From: Streptomyces sp. NBC_01016
GTDB lineage: Bacteria; Actinomycetota; Actinomycetes; Streptomycetales; Streptomycetaceae
Assembly: GCF_026341035.1 (NCBI RefSeq)
Contig: NZ_JAPEOQ010000002.1
Location: 2,294,001-2,358,000 of the forward strand
Reading direction: 5' to 3'
DNA length: 64,000 bases
In this document: piece by piece, positions 1-8,421 of the stretch
Position numbering within the stretch: position 1 is the first letter of the stretch
Layout: each line of letters opens with the position of its first letter
The notes under the pieces: model-generated
What the model was told of the DNA's origin: nothing
What the model saw: the letters and a program-made list of their open reading frames with translations, nothing else
Database searches by the model: none
Program-made: the position numbers and the translations under genes

Positions 1-405
1 CAGTCGAAGAACTATCGCTATTCCACGAACCACCAGGTCGTCATCGATGCCGACACCCGGCTCGTCGTGGTTGTCGGCCGGCCACTGCCCGGCAACCGCA
101 ACGACTGCAAGGCGTGGGAGGAATCCGGGGCGAAGGACGCCGTCGGCAGGACGATGGCCATCGCGGACGGCGGATATCCGGGCACCGGCCTGGTCATGCC
201 GCACCGCCGCCGCAAGGGCGAAGAACTGGCCGACTGGCAGAAGACGCACAACACCTCCCACAAACAGGTCCGCGCCCGCGTCGAGCACGTCTTCGCCCGC
301 ATGAAGTGCTGGAAGATCCTGCGCGACTGCCGCCTCAAAGGTGACGGCGTCCATCACGCCATGCTCGGCATCGCCCGCCTGCACAACCTCAACCTCGCCG
401 GATAG
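1..405 (+). CDS. IS5-family transposase, C-terminal part (cut by window start)
   Basis: The frame is open from base 1 to a TAG at 403-405 and encodes the last 134 residues of a DDE transposase of the DDE_Tnp_4 type. Visible marks are the second catalytic Asp in a TMAIADGGY motif and the glutamate in the VRARVEHVFARMK helix, followed by the usual GDGVHHA..GIARLHNL end. It is a close relative of the complete transposase at 29042-29809. The N-terminal HTH and first Asp lie outside the window, so it cannot be said whether the gene is intact. Confidence 0.9.
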   Translation, partial: QSKNYRYSTNHQVVIDADTRLVVVVGRPLPGNRNDCKAWEESGAKDAVGRTMAIADGGYPGTGLVMPHRRRKGEELADWQKTHNTSHKQVRARVEHVFARMKCWKILRDCRLKGDGVHHAMLGIARLHNLNLAG

Positions 406-454
406 AGGACGGACCCCACGGCAGCCGGACGCACCCTGACCACGCCGAAGATCA

Positions 455-470
455 TTTACGGGACAACCCT
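455..470. repeat. Right terminal inverted repeat of the IS5-type element
   Basis: TTTACGGGACAACCCT followed by TA matches the right end of the complete element at 29860-29876 (TTACGGGACAAGCCT, then TA). It marks the right boundary of the first insertion, about 65 bp after the transposase stop. Confidence 0.6.
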
Positions 471-533
471 TAGGCATAGAGTTACAAACGGGGCCGAGGT
501 GGCAGTGCGAGTTAACCGCAACCATTGGTGGGT

Positions 534-755
534 TCAGATACGTATTGCGATGCGGCGGGATGGTGCCCCCACGAAGTGACGTAGTGAGTCCAGGTCATTG
601 GGGTCCGTTTGCGCAGGAAGCCCTGGTGGCGGTGTCGGCTGGTCGGTGAAGAGCCCAGCCATGGAGCCTTCGGAGAGATAGCGGCGGTCGAAGACCTGCC
701 ATCCGTCGTGGAGTTCGGCCAGGACCGCGGCGGCGAGCCGGTCCAGAGCAGCGGG
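534..755 (-). pseudogene. IS256-type transposase C-terminal remnant
   Basis: On the minus strand the frame reads LDRLAAAVLAELHDGWQVFD then RRYLSEGSMAGL before a stop at 534-536. This resembles the C-terminal tail of actinobacterial IS256/mutator transposases. The catalytic part is missing, so this is a relic. Between here and 1029 no further gene is convincing. Confidence 0.45.
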
Positions 756-1028
756 TCTGGATGGCTGCCCTGAACTGCGTACTCAGTGCCTGCGGAATTT
801 CACCGTTGAAGTTCGGCCACTGTTGCAGGTCCTCGGGCCGGATGCGTGACCCGGCCCGTTACGATGAGCGGCAAGGATTCTTGGCATGTGACACGGACAA
901 GCCGGCGTCGGGCTGATGTCAGGTTGCGGGCCAGGCAATACAGCACAGAAGCACGCTGCGGACGGTGGCTGACCACTGCCCGGGCGGCGCATGGACAGCG
1001 ACGTCCGGCCTCGGGGGTGCGGGCGGGG

Positions 1029-2231
1029 ATGTGTGGGTGGGAAGTGCGTGCCGACTTTGGGGACCTTGTCATTGACCAGGCCATCGTTCATGCGGTGCCA
1101 CAGCGTACGAAGGACGAGGACCCTATTCCGCTCAAACTCAGCCAGACCGCGTGCAGGCTCGATGATGGTGGGCGTACGGCGCTGCAGGGAAAGCTCCGCG
1201 ACGTTCTGGACCGTCTGGGCCGTGAGGTCGTGGAGGACCCTGAGCTCAAGTCCGGTCTGCCCGACGCTGTCCGGTCGTTTCTGGGCGGTGAGCAGGAACT
1301 GGTCGAAGTCTCTGGAGAGTTGGCTCACGCGCTGCGCGACAGCCAGAACGGGACCAGCTCCTCTGGCCTCCTTCTGGTGGCCGCCGCCCGTCTCAACAAC
1401 CGGCGTGCGCTACTGATGGTCAAACTGGAACACGAGACCGGCATGCAGGCCAATGAGATCGTGGCCGGTGGACTGCGCACATTCGACATGCAGTTCTTCG
1501 CCAACCTGCTGTTCACTGAGAGATCCAAGGTCTACAAGGTTGCACTTTTTTCCGAGGAGGGGCTGGCCGATTCCGGTCTTCACGGGTGGGCTGCGGATCC
1601 GCAGAAATCTGGCAAGGACGTGGCCCGGTTCTTCCTTGAGAAGTTCCTGGGATGTCGGCATCAAAACGACCCCCGCGAGCTCACTCGCCGCTTCCATGAC
1701 GTGGCCATGGACTGGGTCAACAGCCGCTTCACGCACTCCGATGTGCGAGTGGACTACGTCATGGCCGTCATGGTCGCACTTCAGAACTCCACTCCCACCT
1801 TGGACCCTGCAGAGTTCATCGAGACAAATCTGCAGGAACCGCATCAAGACGACTTCTTCGAGTTCCTCGAGGAGAATGACGTCCCGTGGCGCCCCTTCGA
1901 TAAAGACACTGAGCTCATCAGTAACCGACTGCAGAAGATGCGTGTGGACCTGTCCAACGGTGCATTCCTGGTGGCCCCGCTGGAAGCCGTCCAGGACGGC
2001 ACGGTCGTGGTGGAGGATCTCGAAGACGGTCGCACCACAGTGACGATCACCTCAAAGCTCACCAATACCAGCAGCGGTGCTGCCATGGGCCGCCGCCCCA
2101 AGCCACCCACCCAGCCCGCAGAATTGCCCGCCCAGAACGAAATGATTCCGGGACTCGAGAGAGTGACGGCCATCCCCGCTCAAGGTACCCCGGCTCCCGT
2201 CAGCAACGAACTCCCGCCAGCGCAGGCATGA
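1029..2231 (+). CDS. NdpA/NA37-like nucleoid-associated protein, first gene of a three-gene operon
   Basis: Protein of about 400 residues. The middle part (LLLVAAARLNNRRALLMVKL, then EHETGM, then YKVALFSEEG) resembles the NA37/YejK nucleoid-associated fold, in which a conserved strand is followed by a K-L-(D/E)-H motif. The C-terminal 60 residues are Pro/Ala-rich and probably disordered. The frame stays open upstream to 846, but family-like sequence only begins near VRADFGDLVIDQ, so ATG 1029 is preferred; GTG 1044 has a purine-rich GGGTGGGA just upstream and is an alternative. It is followed 43 bp later by a RelA/SpoT-type synthetase. In other bacteria NA37 proteins bind nucleoid DNA; a role here is inferred from context only. 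Confidence 0.65.
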   Translation: MCGWEVRADFGDLVIDQAIVHAVPQRTKDEDPIPLKLSQTACRLDDGGRTALQGKLRDVLDRLGREVVEDPELKSGLPDAVRSFLGGEQELVEVSGELAHALRDSQNGTSSSGLLLVAAARLNNRRALLMVKLEHETGMQANEIVAGGLRTFDMQFFANLLFTERSKVYKVALFSEEGLADSGLHGWAADPQKSGKDVARFFLEKFLGCRHQNDPRELTRRFHDVAMDWVNSRFTHSDVRVDYVMAVMVALQNSTPTLDPAEFIETNLQEPHQDDFFEFLEENDVPWRPFDKDTELISNRLQKMRVDLSNGAFLVAPLEAVQDGTVVVEDLEDGRTTVTITSKLTNTSSGAAMGRRPKPPTQPAELPAQNEMIPGLERVTAIPAQGTPAPVSNELPPAQA

Positions 2232-2274
2232 ACTCCACCACCATCACGCCCCCGACGCCAGTGGCGGCCATCCC

Positions 2275-3267
2275 ATGCCCTTGACCGCTGGAGAGGCCTT
2301 TCAGCGCTACCGGGAAGAGCGGCCGTGTATCGAGCGGGCAGCTGAGGCAACCAAAGCTCACCTTGAACACCACATCGCCCGCAGGGGCATCGATTGCCAG
2401 GTGACCGCCAGGGCCAAAGAGCTCACCAGCTTCAACGCCAAGGCTCGTTCGCCACGCAAGAACTATGCCGATCCGTGGAAAGAGATCACCGATAAGGCAG
2501 GTGTGCGCGTCATCGTGCCGCACAGCGGCTTGCTCAATCCGGCTCTGGACGTGATCAAAGACAACCTCACAGTCGTCGAGGTGCAGGACTATCGCGACGA
2601 CGTCGGCAAGGAAGACCTGCTTCGCTACCCGCGTCTGCACGTCCAAGCCGTCGTGGTGGGTGGGATACAAGATCCCGACGGTGCCCCCTACGAGTGTGAG
2701 ATCCAACTGCGCACCGAGGCCATCGACTTGTGGTCGCGCATGTCGCACAAGCTCTTGTACAAGCCGGGCGTCTCTCCGCCTGCTGATGTCAGTCGCTCGC
2801 TGTACCGTCTGATTGCCCTGGTCGAACTGTTCGACCTTGAGGTCGAACGGGGGTGGGACGCCTTGGCACAGCAGGATCCCGAACTCGCCCGCGGCAACCG
2901 GCTCCTCAAGATCGCCGAACATACCTATCGTACGTTCACTGACCATCCCTACAGCCGTGACCTGTCGCAGGACGTCATCGAGGTCCTGTCACAGACCATC
3001 GATGACGCCGCCGCCTACAGTGATCAACTGGCCGAGTTCACCGAACGCTTCCGTGAGCGCATCCAGCGCAACTACGCCGACTACGGTCCCACCAGCGCCC
3101 ACTTTCTTCAGCATGGCCGCTACCTACTGGCCAGCCAGCCGGAGAGCTTGATCATCTTTGAGCGGCTGGCCAACGCCCGATTCCGCCTCAAGAGCACATG
3201 GAAGAAGAGCGAGCTACCGGAGACGATGCTCACCGACATGGCACAGATCTGGGGAACAGCACTATGA
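2275..3267 (+). CDS. RelA/SpoT-domain nucleotide pyrophosphokinase (small alarmone synthetase / toxSAS-like)
   Basis: 330 residues. The N-terminal 180 residues form a RelA/SpoT synthetase domain. A VTARAKELTSFNAKA segment carries the ATP-contacting basic residues, the DKAGVRVIVPHSG strand carries the metal-binding Asp, and H-x-QAVV is followed by YECEIQLRTEAIDLWSRM, the conserved E-(I/V)-Q-(I/L)-R-(T/S) strand and helix. No HD hydrolase, TGS or ACT domain is present, so it can make (p)ppGpp-like or pyrophosphorylated products but not degrade them. Residues 190-330 are helical and unassigned; in toxic SAS and CapRel proteins such extensions sense or neutralise. The start codon of the membrane-protein gene overlaps its stop (ATGA). 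Confidence 0.88.
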   Translation: MPLTAGEAFQRYREERPCIERAAEATKAHLEHHIARRGIDCQVTARAKELTSFNAKARSPRKNYADPWKEITDKAGVRVIVPHSGLLNPALDVIKDNLTVVEVQDYRDDVGKEDLLRYPRLHVQAVVVGGIQDPDGAPYECEIQLRTEAIDLWSRMSHKLLYKPGVSPPADVSRSLYRLIALVELFDLEVERGWDALAQQDPELARGNRLLKIAEHTYRTFTDHPYSRDLSQDVIEVLSQTIDDAAAYSDQLAEFTERFRERIQRNYADYGPTSAHFLQHGRYLLASQPESLIIFERLANARFRLKSTWKKSELPETMLTDMAQIWGTAL

Positions 3268-3890
3268 GCAGCTCACCACAACCGGAACCTCCGGCTCTCG
3301 CGGCCGCGACTGCAATGTTCGTAGAGGTCCTCGTGGTCGGAATCGGCGCGCTCACCGCAGCAGTGCTGCTCCTCATCGCGATCATCGGTCCTGCCACCAC
3401 GGTCAAACTCGCTCCCGTAGCGGGCTCATCTGCGGCTGCCGGCGCAGGCCTTGCCGCTGCCTATGCCCTTGGTATTCTCGTCGACCGGGCAGCCGACGCC
3501 GCCCTGACACCGCACCGTCGCCGGCTGCGCAGCCGCTTCTTCCCGTCCAACACCGCCTACGCACAGGCGCGCTTGCGCCTGGCAGACTTCCCGGTCCTGG
3601 CCGCCCGCGCGGACTACGCGCGCTCCCGCATGCGGATCTGCCGCGGATGGACCCTCAACGCCCTGGCCCTGACCCTCACCGCGGACCTGGTCATATTGCG
3701 CTACTCCCTCGAGCACCGCCCGCTCGTCCTGGCAGCCACCACCACCTTCGGCGTGTCCGCTGCTTTCGGCTTCTACCGCGCCTGGCGCGCGCTTACGGTG
3801 ACTGGCTACCGCAAACTCGTTGAACAGACCACGCCCACAGTCAACCAGCCACTGCCCGCCCAACCTCAGCCCAGCCCTGCATCGCCGTGA
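3264..3890 (+). CDS. Four-TM-like membrane protein translationally coupled to the synthetase
   Basis: 208 residues, unrecognised family. The start ATG overlaps the TGA of the synthetase (ATGA) and GGGGAA lies 8-12 bp upstream. Hydrophobic segments lie near residues 13-40, 45-70, 130-150 and 155-175; a basic, Arg-rich cytosolic loop (LTPHRRRLRSRFF) sits between the second and third. The C-terminus is Pro/Gln-rich. Strict coupling suggests a fixed stoichiometry with the synthetase, as an effector, anchor or antitoxin-like partner; this is inference. Confidence 0.8.
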   Translation: MSSSPQPEPPALAAATAMFVEVLVVGIGALTAAVLLLIAIIGPATTVKLAPVAGSSAAAGAGLAAAYALGILVDRAADAALTPHRRRLRSRFFPSNTAYAQARLRLADFPVLAARADYARSRMRICRGWTLNALALTLTADLVILRYSLEHRPLVLAATTTFGVSAAFGFYRAWRALTVTGYRKLVEQTTPTVNQPLPAQPQPSPASP

Positions 3891-4270
3891 GGGATCGGCT
3901 CCCCCGGTCATTTGGGGCTGACGCAGGCTTTAGTGCCAGCGGCGGGCACGAAGCTTGTGCGGACGGTGTAACCAGCGCAGTCGGATGGGACTCAAGAGCC
4001 TCCAACCGTTGGCAGCTTCAGGCAACAGCGCCTGGCGTGAGGCAGCGGCGCCCAACGGATGCGATGCCGGCCCACACTCCATGGCGCCTTCGGAATGAGA
4101 AGAGAATTGACGGCTCGCTAAAGGCGCGTACCGTAGGAAGTAGCCAGCAACCTCCGTCGAGAGCCTCGAACGATGAACATCGCTCACGTAGTTCCGTGAA
4201 CTTCCGCTCAGGCGCCAAGAGCATCTCGCAATGGCGCAATGGGGCGTTCAGGAATTCGCCTGGGAGCGCC
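3891..4270. other. Non-coding stretch between the operon and the tRNA fragment
   Basis: No open frame here has convincing codon bias or recognisable protein content, and no strong hairpin was seen. If 4271-4322 is an attachment site, this is the terminal non-coding part of the integrated element. Confidence 0.5.
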
Positions 4271-4322
4271 CGCACTTGACTGGGGGTCAAGGGGTCGCAG
4301 GTTCAAATCCTGTCGTCCCGAC
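4271..4322 (+). tRNA. tRNA-Pro(GGG) 3' fragment, probable attachment site
   Basis: The sequence holds a complete anticodon arm (CTTGA / CTGGGGG / TCAAG, anticodon GGG), variable loop, T arm (GCAGG / TTCAAAT / CCTGT) and the 3' acceptor strand CGTCCCG plus discriminator A. The matching 5' acceptor strand CGGGACG and a proper D arm are absent in the 100 bp upstream, so this is not a functional tRNA. Integrative elements of actinomycetes, including pSAM2, insert in the 3' half of tRNA-Pro genes and leave exactly such a copy at the far end. With the tRNA on the plus strand, the element would lie to the left. Confidence 0.7.
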
Positions 4323-4350
4323 AAGTTCGAACGATCGAACGTCGCAGGTG

Positions 4351-4380
4351 AAGGGCCGTTTTCGAACGGCCCTTTTTCTG
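4351..4380 (+). terminator. Rho-independent terminator after the tRNA fragment
   Basis: A 10-bp stem AAGGGCCGTT / AACGGCCCTT with a TTCG tetraloop is followed by TTTCTG. This is the original downstream terminator expected of a chromosomal tRNA gene and supports the view that sequence to the right of the fragment is the original host flank. Confidence 0.85.
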
Positions 4381-4760
4381 TTGCTCCCACTCTCCCAGTG
4401 GGAGCGCGGCGAGTGGGAGCACGCTCCCACTGTCCCCTTACCCGGTTACTCCCACTCTGGCCGATGCGCACATATTCGATTCCTTGCGCGTGCGTTCACA
4501 TCTGAGCCCGGTTTGTTACCCGCGGCTCCCCGTCCTATGGGTGGCTTTCCGGGTAAGGGCTTGCGCTCTTCGCGCTGGTGGGGGTCGCTCCCAGTGGGAG
4601 TGGGGTCGGGAGCGGCGTCCCCTTGGCCGGAATCCGGGTTATGGGGCCATGCGAAATTTTGACCCCAGTTCCGATTTAGGGTGGGCGGTATGCGGCTTTT
4701 CGGTGGTGGCCGTTGGGGGCTGCATCGAGAGGTTGAATGTGGGTGGGAGCGGTTCGGCGA
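4381..4760. repeat. Cluster of AGTGGGAGC / GCTCCCACT inverted repeats
   Basis: At least six copies of GTGGGAG or its complement occur: around 4384, 4399, 4413, 4424, 4448 and 4588-4602, with another near 4743. Several pair into short hairpins, for example CTCCCAGTGGGAG. No protein-coding gene is visible from 4381 to 5015. Confidence 0.5.
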
Positions 4761-5015
4761 GTTTCGCGCACGTTTGGGGGCTCTTGGGAGCGTGATGTCG
4801 CTGTCGCGTCAGCTCCCATTACGGAGTCTTCTCGTACCTGGACCTGATGGTCGACTTCATCGCCGTCGTCCACATGACGAGCGCGCTCCCAGGGCCCTCG
4901 TTCTCGACGCCGAGTCTGAGTTCTCGCTCGCCGGCGGGGCGACATTGGTGCGCCCGGAGCTGGCGCACCGAGGTCAGCCATCCCCCCTTTATGTCTCTGC
5001 GTAGATCACTGCAGG

Positions 5016-5945
5016 TCAGATACGTGCGAGCAGTTCGGCCTTCTTCGACTCGAACTCCGCATCACTCAGCACACCGGTGGCGTGCAGTTCGGACAGCTTC
5101 GTGATCTGGTCCAGTGCATCCGGCTGCGGGGGAGTCGAAGGTGAGGGGCCATGCATGGCGGCACGAATTGCGTCGGCAAGCGGCGGGAGGTCGCTGCTTC
5201 GCACACGAGTGATCCGCGACTCGTTACCTGAGACGTGGATCTTCAAGGTACCCAGGCCGAGCGACTCGCTGGTGTGCACGGAGCTGATGCGGTCCAGGGG
5301 GAAGTCGACGATCTGGCTTCCGGTGTAGCCGTTGCGGAGGAAGAGCACACACCGGTCGGTCAGGGCCACGATTCCCATGGCGTCGTCGTATTGGCCGGCC
5401 GCAAGCAACTGGACCACTTCGCCTGCGGCCAGGTACTCGGGGAGCTTCTTGATCTCGCGCTTGCTGCCCATGGTCCAGCCCAAGCGTGCCGCAGCAGCCA
5501 CGATGTCTTCGCGCTCGCCGGCCGTGCCGATCTTCGCCGCCAGCTTCGCCCCCTTGGCTGCTCGCGCGTCGAGGAGTGCGTCGCCTGCTGCGGCGTAAGC
5601 GGCGGCCGAGTCGACCTGCGACGTCTTGTTCGTTTCGACTACTCCACGGAGGTATTCGTAGAGCTGCTCGAAATCCCGTCGTTGCTGGTGGGTGAACAGG
5701 ACGGTGTTGGGGTCGTTGGCGGCGTCGCCGCCGCTCAGGGCGGACAGCGGCTCGCCGCCGAGCCCGAGACGCAGGCGGCCATTCTTGATCATGTTCGACG
5801 CGACGATGTCGACACCGGTTAGCGCGGCGAGTGGGATGACACGGGTCCGAACCGACTGCCTGGAGAGCTTTGCTCCCATGCCCGTTCGGGACACAACGAG
5901 ATTCTCTCCTTGAATTTCGATCTTTCCGTTGTGCCCCTTGACCAT
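5016..5945 (-). CDS. DUF4429/bacterial PH-domain protein with C-terminal SHOCT motif
   Basis: 309 residues. The N-terminal part (GHNGKIEIQGENLVVSRTG) fits a DUF4429-like beta-barrel. The middle part (QYDDAMGIVALTDRCVLFLR, later FPLDRISSVHTS) fits a YokE-like bacterial PH domain. The last 30 residues (ITKLSELHATGVLSDAEFE) are a SHOCT oligomerisation motif. Such proteins are common and uncharacterised in Streptomyces; no transmembrane segment is seen. It stands alone, with TGA at the lower end and ATG at 5945. Confidence 0.85.
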   Translation of the reverse strand: MVKGHNGKIEIQGENLVVSRTGMGAKLSRQSVRTRVIPLAALTGVDIVASNMIKNGRLRLGLGGEPLSALSGGDAANDPNTVLFTHQQRRDFEQLYEYLRGVVETNKTSQVDSAAAYAAAGDALLDARAAKGAKLAAKIGTAGEREDIVAAAARLGWTMGSKREIKKLPEYLAAGEVVQLLAAGQYDDAMGIVALTDRCVLFLRNGYTGSQIVDFPLDRISSVHTSESLGLGTLKIHVSGNESRITRVRSSDLPPLADAIRAAMHGPSPSTPPQPDALDQITKLSELHATGVLSDAEFESKKAELLARI

Positions 5946-6312
5946 CTCTACTCCTACGCCGATGAGATTCGCTGACTCGCATGCCCCACGGGGCGCCCAT
6001 AGGCCAGTTCGGTGTCGATGCCGTCCGTGCGTGCGGTCGGGCGGGGTGAAGGGCGATGCCTCGTCAACTTTATGGACATGTTCTTGGTGAATTGGACGGG
6101 CGAAGGTCCTGATCCGGCACGGCGTTCGTCCTCGTTGCAGCGTGTTCGACGCCGACTGGTTGGCCTCGGGCGTGGGGCTGGCCAGGAGGCGGTCGTCGTA
6201 GCGGAAGATCGAGTCGCTCAGCGGTGTGTCGGGAAGGTCGATCTCGCGGCTTGTACTACTGAGAGTAGGGCGGCCGGGGGACTTCCTATGTGTGATGCGC
6301 CTGCGTCGTGCT
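5946..6312. other. Intergenic stretch with a possible degenerate minus-strand gene tail
   Basis: No intact gene. On the minus strand near 6090-6245 a frame reads EIDLPDTPLSDSIFRYDDRL, which resembles the C-terminal part of Streptomyces helix-turn-helix regulators, but it has no recognisable start or DNA-binding part. It is treated as possible decay only. Confidence 0.3.
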
Positions 6313-7461
6313 TCACACGGGGAGCAGCCAGCTGGGCCCGTCGGGAGTGCCGAGCCATACGCGTTGTCGCACTCGCGTAATCGTGAGTCCGAATTCTCGG
6401 AGGTGGGGGGAGCCGGCCGCTGTCCAGACCTCGATGGCGTCCTCGATCGCGTCCCACAACTTGAGTGGTCCGCGCTGTTCGACGATCCACCCTTCGTGCT
6501 CGGCGGGACGTGTTCGTGCTTGGGAGCCGGTGGCGACGTCGAAGAGGATCTGTTCGGCGCCCGCTCCGAACCGTTCGGCCGAGGGGGCTGCGAGCTGTCC
6601 GACGAACCGGCCCGTCCAGTCGTCGAGCAGCGTCGGGTCGATGCGGCTGGGGCGTTGTTCGCCGGGCAGGAACTCGAGCCTGCCGCGCGGCGGGTGGTCG
6701 TGCGGCCGGGCCAGCATGAACGAGGTGTAGCCGGGGAGGAAGCGGCCGGTGGCCTCGCCGTTGGCGTCGACGGTCAGGCGCACGAGACCGTGTCCGAAGG
6801 ACCAGCCGCCCAGGGTGACGAGGATGGTGCCGCCCGGCTTGATCTGGCGCAGCCATGGGTACGGGACGAACCGCACCGAGCATGCGGCGATCAGCCGGTC
6901 GTAGGGGGCGCCGTCGGGTGCACCGAGCAGCCCGTCATTGGTGATCAGCGTGGGGTGGTGCCCTGCGGTGTCGAGGGCGTTGCGGGCGCGCTCGGCCGCG
7001 TCCGGGTCGATCTCGACCGAGGTCACGTTCCGGGCGCCGAGCACGTTGCTGAGCAGCGCTGTGGAGTATCCGGTGCCGGTGCCGATCTCTAGGACGCGGT
7101 CGCCGGGCGTGGTTCCGGCGCGTTCGATCATCTGCACGACGAGGCCCGGCAGTGTCGAGGACGACGACGGGCTGCCTTCCACGGGGCCGGTGGCTTCCTC
7201 GGCGAGCACGCCATCGACTTGCGTCACCCACGAGTCGTTGCGGTAGGTGAGGTTGAGCCATTCCTGGGTGGGGACGCTGTCCCGGCGCAGCGCCGTCCAT
7301 GCGGTCGATTCCGGGAGTCCGGTCTGCTGGAAGAGGGCGGGGCCGAGGAAGAGTTCGCGGGGCTCGGTCTCGATCGCGGCCCGCCAGGTGTTGTCGTGCA
7401 GCCAGTCGTCCTCGGTGAGGGTGGCGGCGAGTCGGTGCCGCAGGGCCTGGGCGGTGCTCAT
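6313..7461 (-). CDS. tgmC: PIMT-like methyltransferase of the graspetide locus (TgmC/ThfM-like)
   Basis: 382 residues, an O-methyltransferase homologous to protein L-isoaspartyl methyltransferase. The SAM-binding motif I is GDRVLEIGTGTGYSTALLS, followed by an acidic VEIDPDA motif II and LITNDGL. In fuscimiditide- and amycolimiditide-type loci this enzyme methylates an Asp of the cyclised precursor, which then closes to an aspartimide. The start ATG at 7461 overlaps the stop of the ATP-grasp gene (ATGA), so the two are coupled. The C-terminal 150 residues are the extension typical of these RiPP-associated PIMT homologues. Confidence 0.88.
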   Translation of the reverse strand: MSTAQALRHRLAATLTEDDWLHDNTWRAAIETEPRELFLGPALFQQTGLPESTAWTALRRDSVPTQEWLNLTYRNDSWVTQVDGVLAEEATGPVEGSPSSSSTLPGLVVQMIERAGTTPGDRVLEIGTGTGYSTALLSNVLGARNVTSVEIDPDAAERARNALDTAGHHPTLITNDGLLGAPDGAPYDRLIAACSVRFVPYPWLRQIKPGGTILVTLGGWSFGHGLVRLTVDANGEATGRFLPGYTSFMLARPHDHPPRGRLEFLPGEQRPSRIDPTLLDDWTGRFVGQLAAPSAERFGAGAEQILFDVATGSQARTRPAEHEGWIVEQRGPLKLWDAIEDAIEVWTAAGSPHLREFGLTITRVRQRVWLGTPDGPSWLLPV

Positions 7462-8420
7462 GTGCGGCCTTTCTGCAAGGTGTCGGCGAGTGCTTCGGTG
7501 ATGGCCTGTCGGGTGGGGGCGTCGACGAAGGCCCATTGCCCGTTGGGGTTGCATTCCAGGAACCACCATCGGCCGTCCGCGTCGAGTGCGAAGTCGAAAG
7601 CGCTGAAGGTGAGCCCGAAAGCGTCGAGGAAGGCGCGGACGGCGGTTCGGATGGTGCCTGGGACCGGTACCGGGGTGTACGAGAGGCGGTGGTAGTCCTC
7701 GCGCCAGTCCAGGTGACCGCCGTCGATGTCGATCCGGGTCGCGAACAGTTCGTCACCGACGGCTGCGAGGCGTACGTCGGCGACCTTGTCGACGCAGGAC
7801 TGAAAGAAGTGGGGGCACACGCCGATGCGTTCGTCGATCTCGGCCGGGTCGACGACACGTACCCACACGGTTCGCCCCTTGCCGTCGTCACCGGGGAGGT
7901 GAACGAGGCGAAGCGGCTTGTAGACGGCCGGGCCGCGCCGGGTGATGAACCGGCGGGCGTCGTCAGGGCTGGTCGTGATGAGGCTCTCGGGTACGTGCAT
8001 GCCCACGCAGGCTGCGGCCGTGAGCTGCGCGTTCTTGTATTCGGCGTCGCGGTTGCGCCACGGGTGGTTGACGTAGAGGGTGCCGGGAAGGTTGGCGAGC
8101 ACTCCCGCATACCCGGCCCGCGATTGGGAGTTGGTGAACTGTTCCTCCACGGTGACGCCGGGGCCGGTGCCGCCGTAGGGGGTGGGGCGTCGCCAGTAGA
8201 CCGAGCGCACGGCGGCGAGATCGATCTGGCGCGTCGGGGTGTGAATGGCTCCGGAAAGCCCTCGGTCGGTCAGGAGCGCGCTCATCCGGGCGTCGGAGTC
8301 GAAGTCGACACCCGGGTCGAGCCGCACGACCGGGACGCCCCGGCCATGCAGCTCGTCGAGCACTAGATCCGCTGTGGTGTCCCCGAGGAAGGTCAGGGTA
8401 AGGATCGGCGACTCGCACAT
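7458..8420 (-). CDS. tgmB: ATP-grasp ribosomal peptide maturase (graspetide ligase)
   Basis: 320 residues. The N-terminal pre-ATP-grasp part (LTFLGDTTADLVLDELHGRG, then VYWRRP) and the C-terminal ATP-grasp domain (AVYKPL; FFQSCVDKVADVRL; the metal-binding FLECNPNGQWAF) match the microviridin/graspetide ligase family called TgmB in Streptomyces. It forms macrolactones or macrolactams between acidic side chains and Ser/Thr/Lys of the precursor. The ATG at 8420 lies one base after the precursor stop, so the gene is read in one transcript with the precursor and the methyltransferase. Confidence 0.92.
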   Translation of the reverse strand: MCESPILTLTFLGDTTADLVLDELHGRGVPVVRLDPGVDFDSDARMSALLTDRGLSGAIHTPTRQIDLAAVRSVYWRRPTPYGGTGPGVTVEEQFTNSQSRAGYAGVLANLPGTLYVNHPWRNRDAEYKNAQLTAAACVGMHVPESLITTSPDDARRFITRRGPAVYKPLRLVHLPGDDGKGRTVWVRVVDPAEIDERIGVCPHFFQSCVDKVADVRLAAVGDELFATRIDIDGGHLDWREDYHRLSYTPVPVPGTIRTAVRAFLDAFGLTFSAFDFALDADGRWWFLECNPNGQWAFVDAPTRQAITEALADTLQKGRT

Positions 8421-8421
8421 G

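Noticed and set aside
4271..4322. A complete functional tRNA-Pro gene
   Set aside because: The 5' acceptor strand CGGGACG and a proper D arm are missing upstream, so only a fragment is supported.
4381..4760. CRISPR-like array
   Set aside because: The repeats are short, in both orientations and irregularly spaced, with no constant spacer length and no cas genes.
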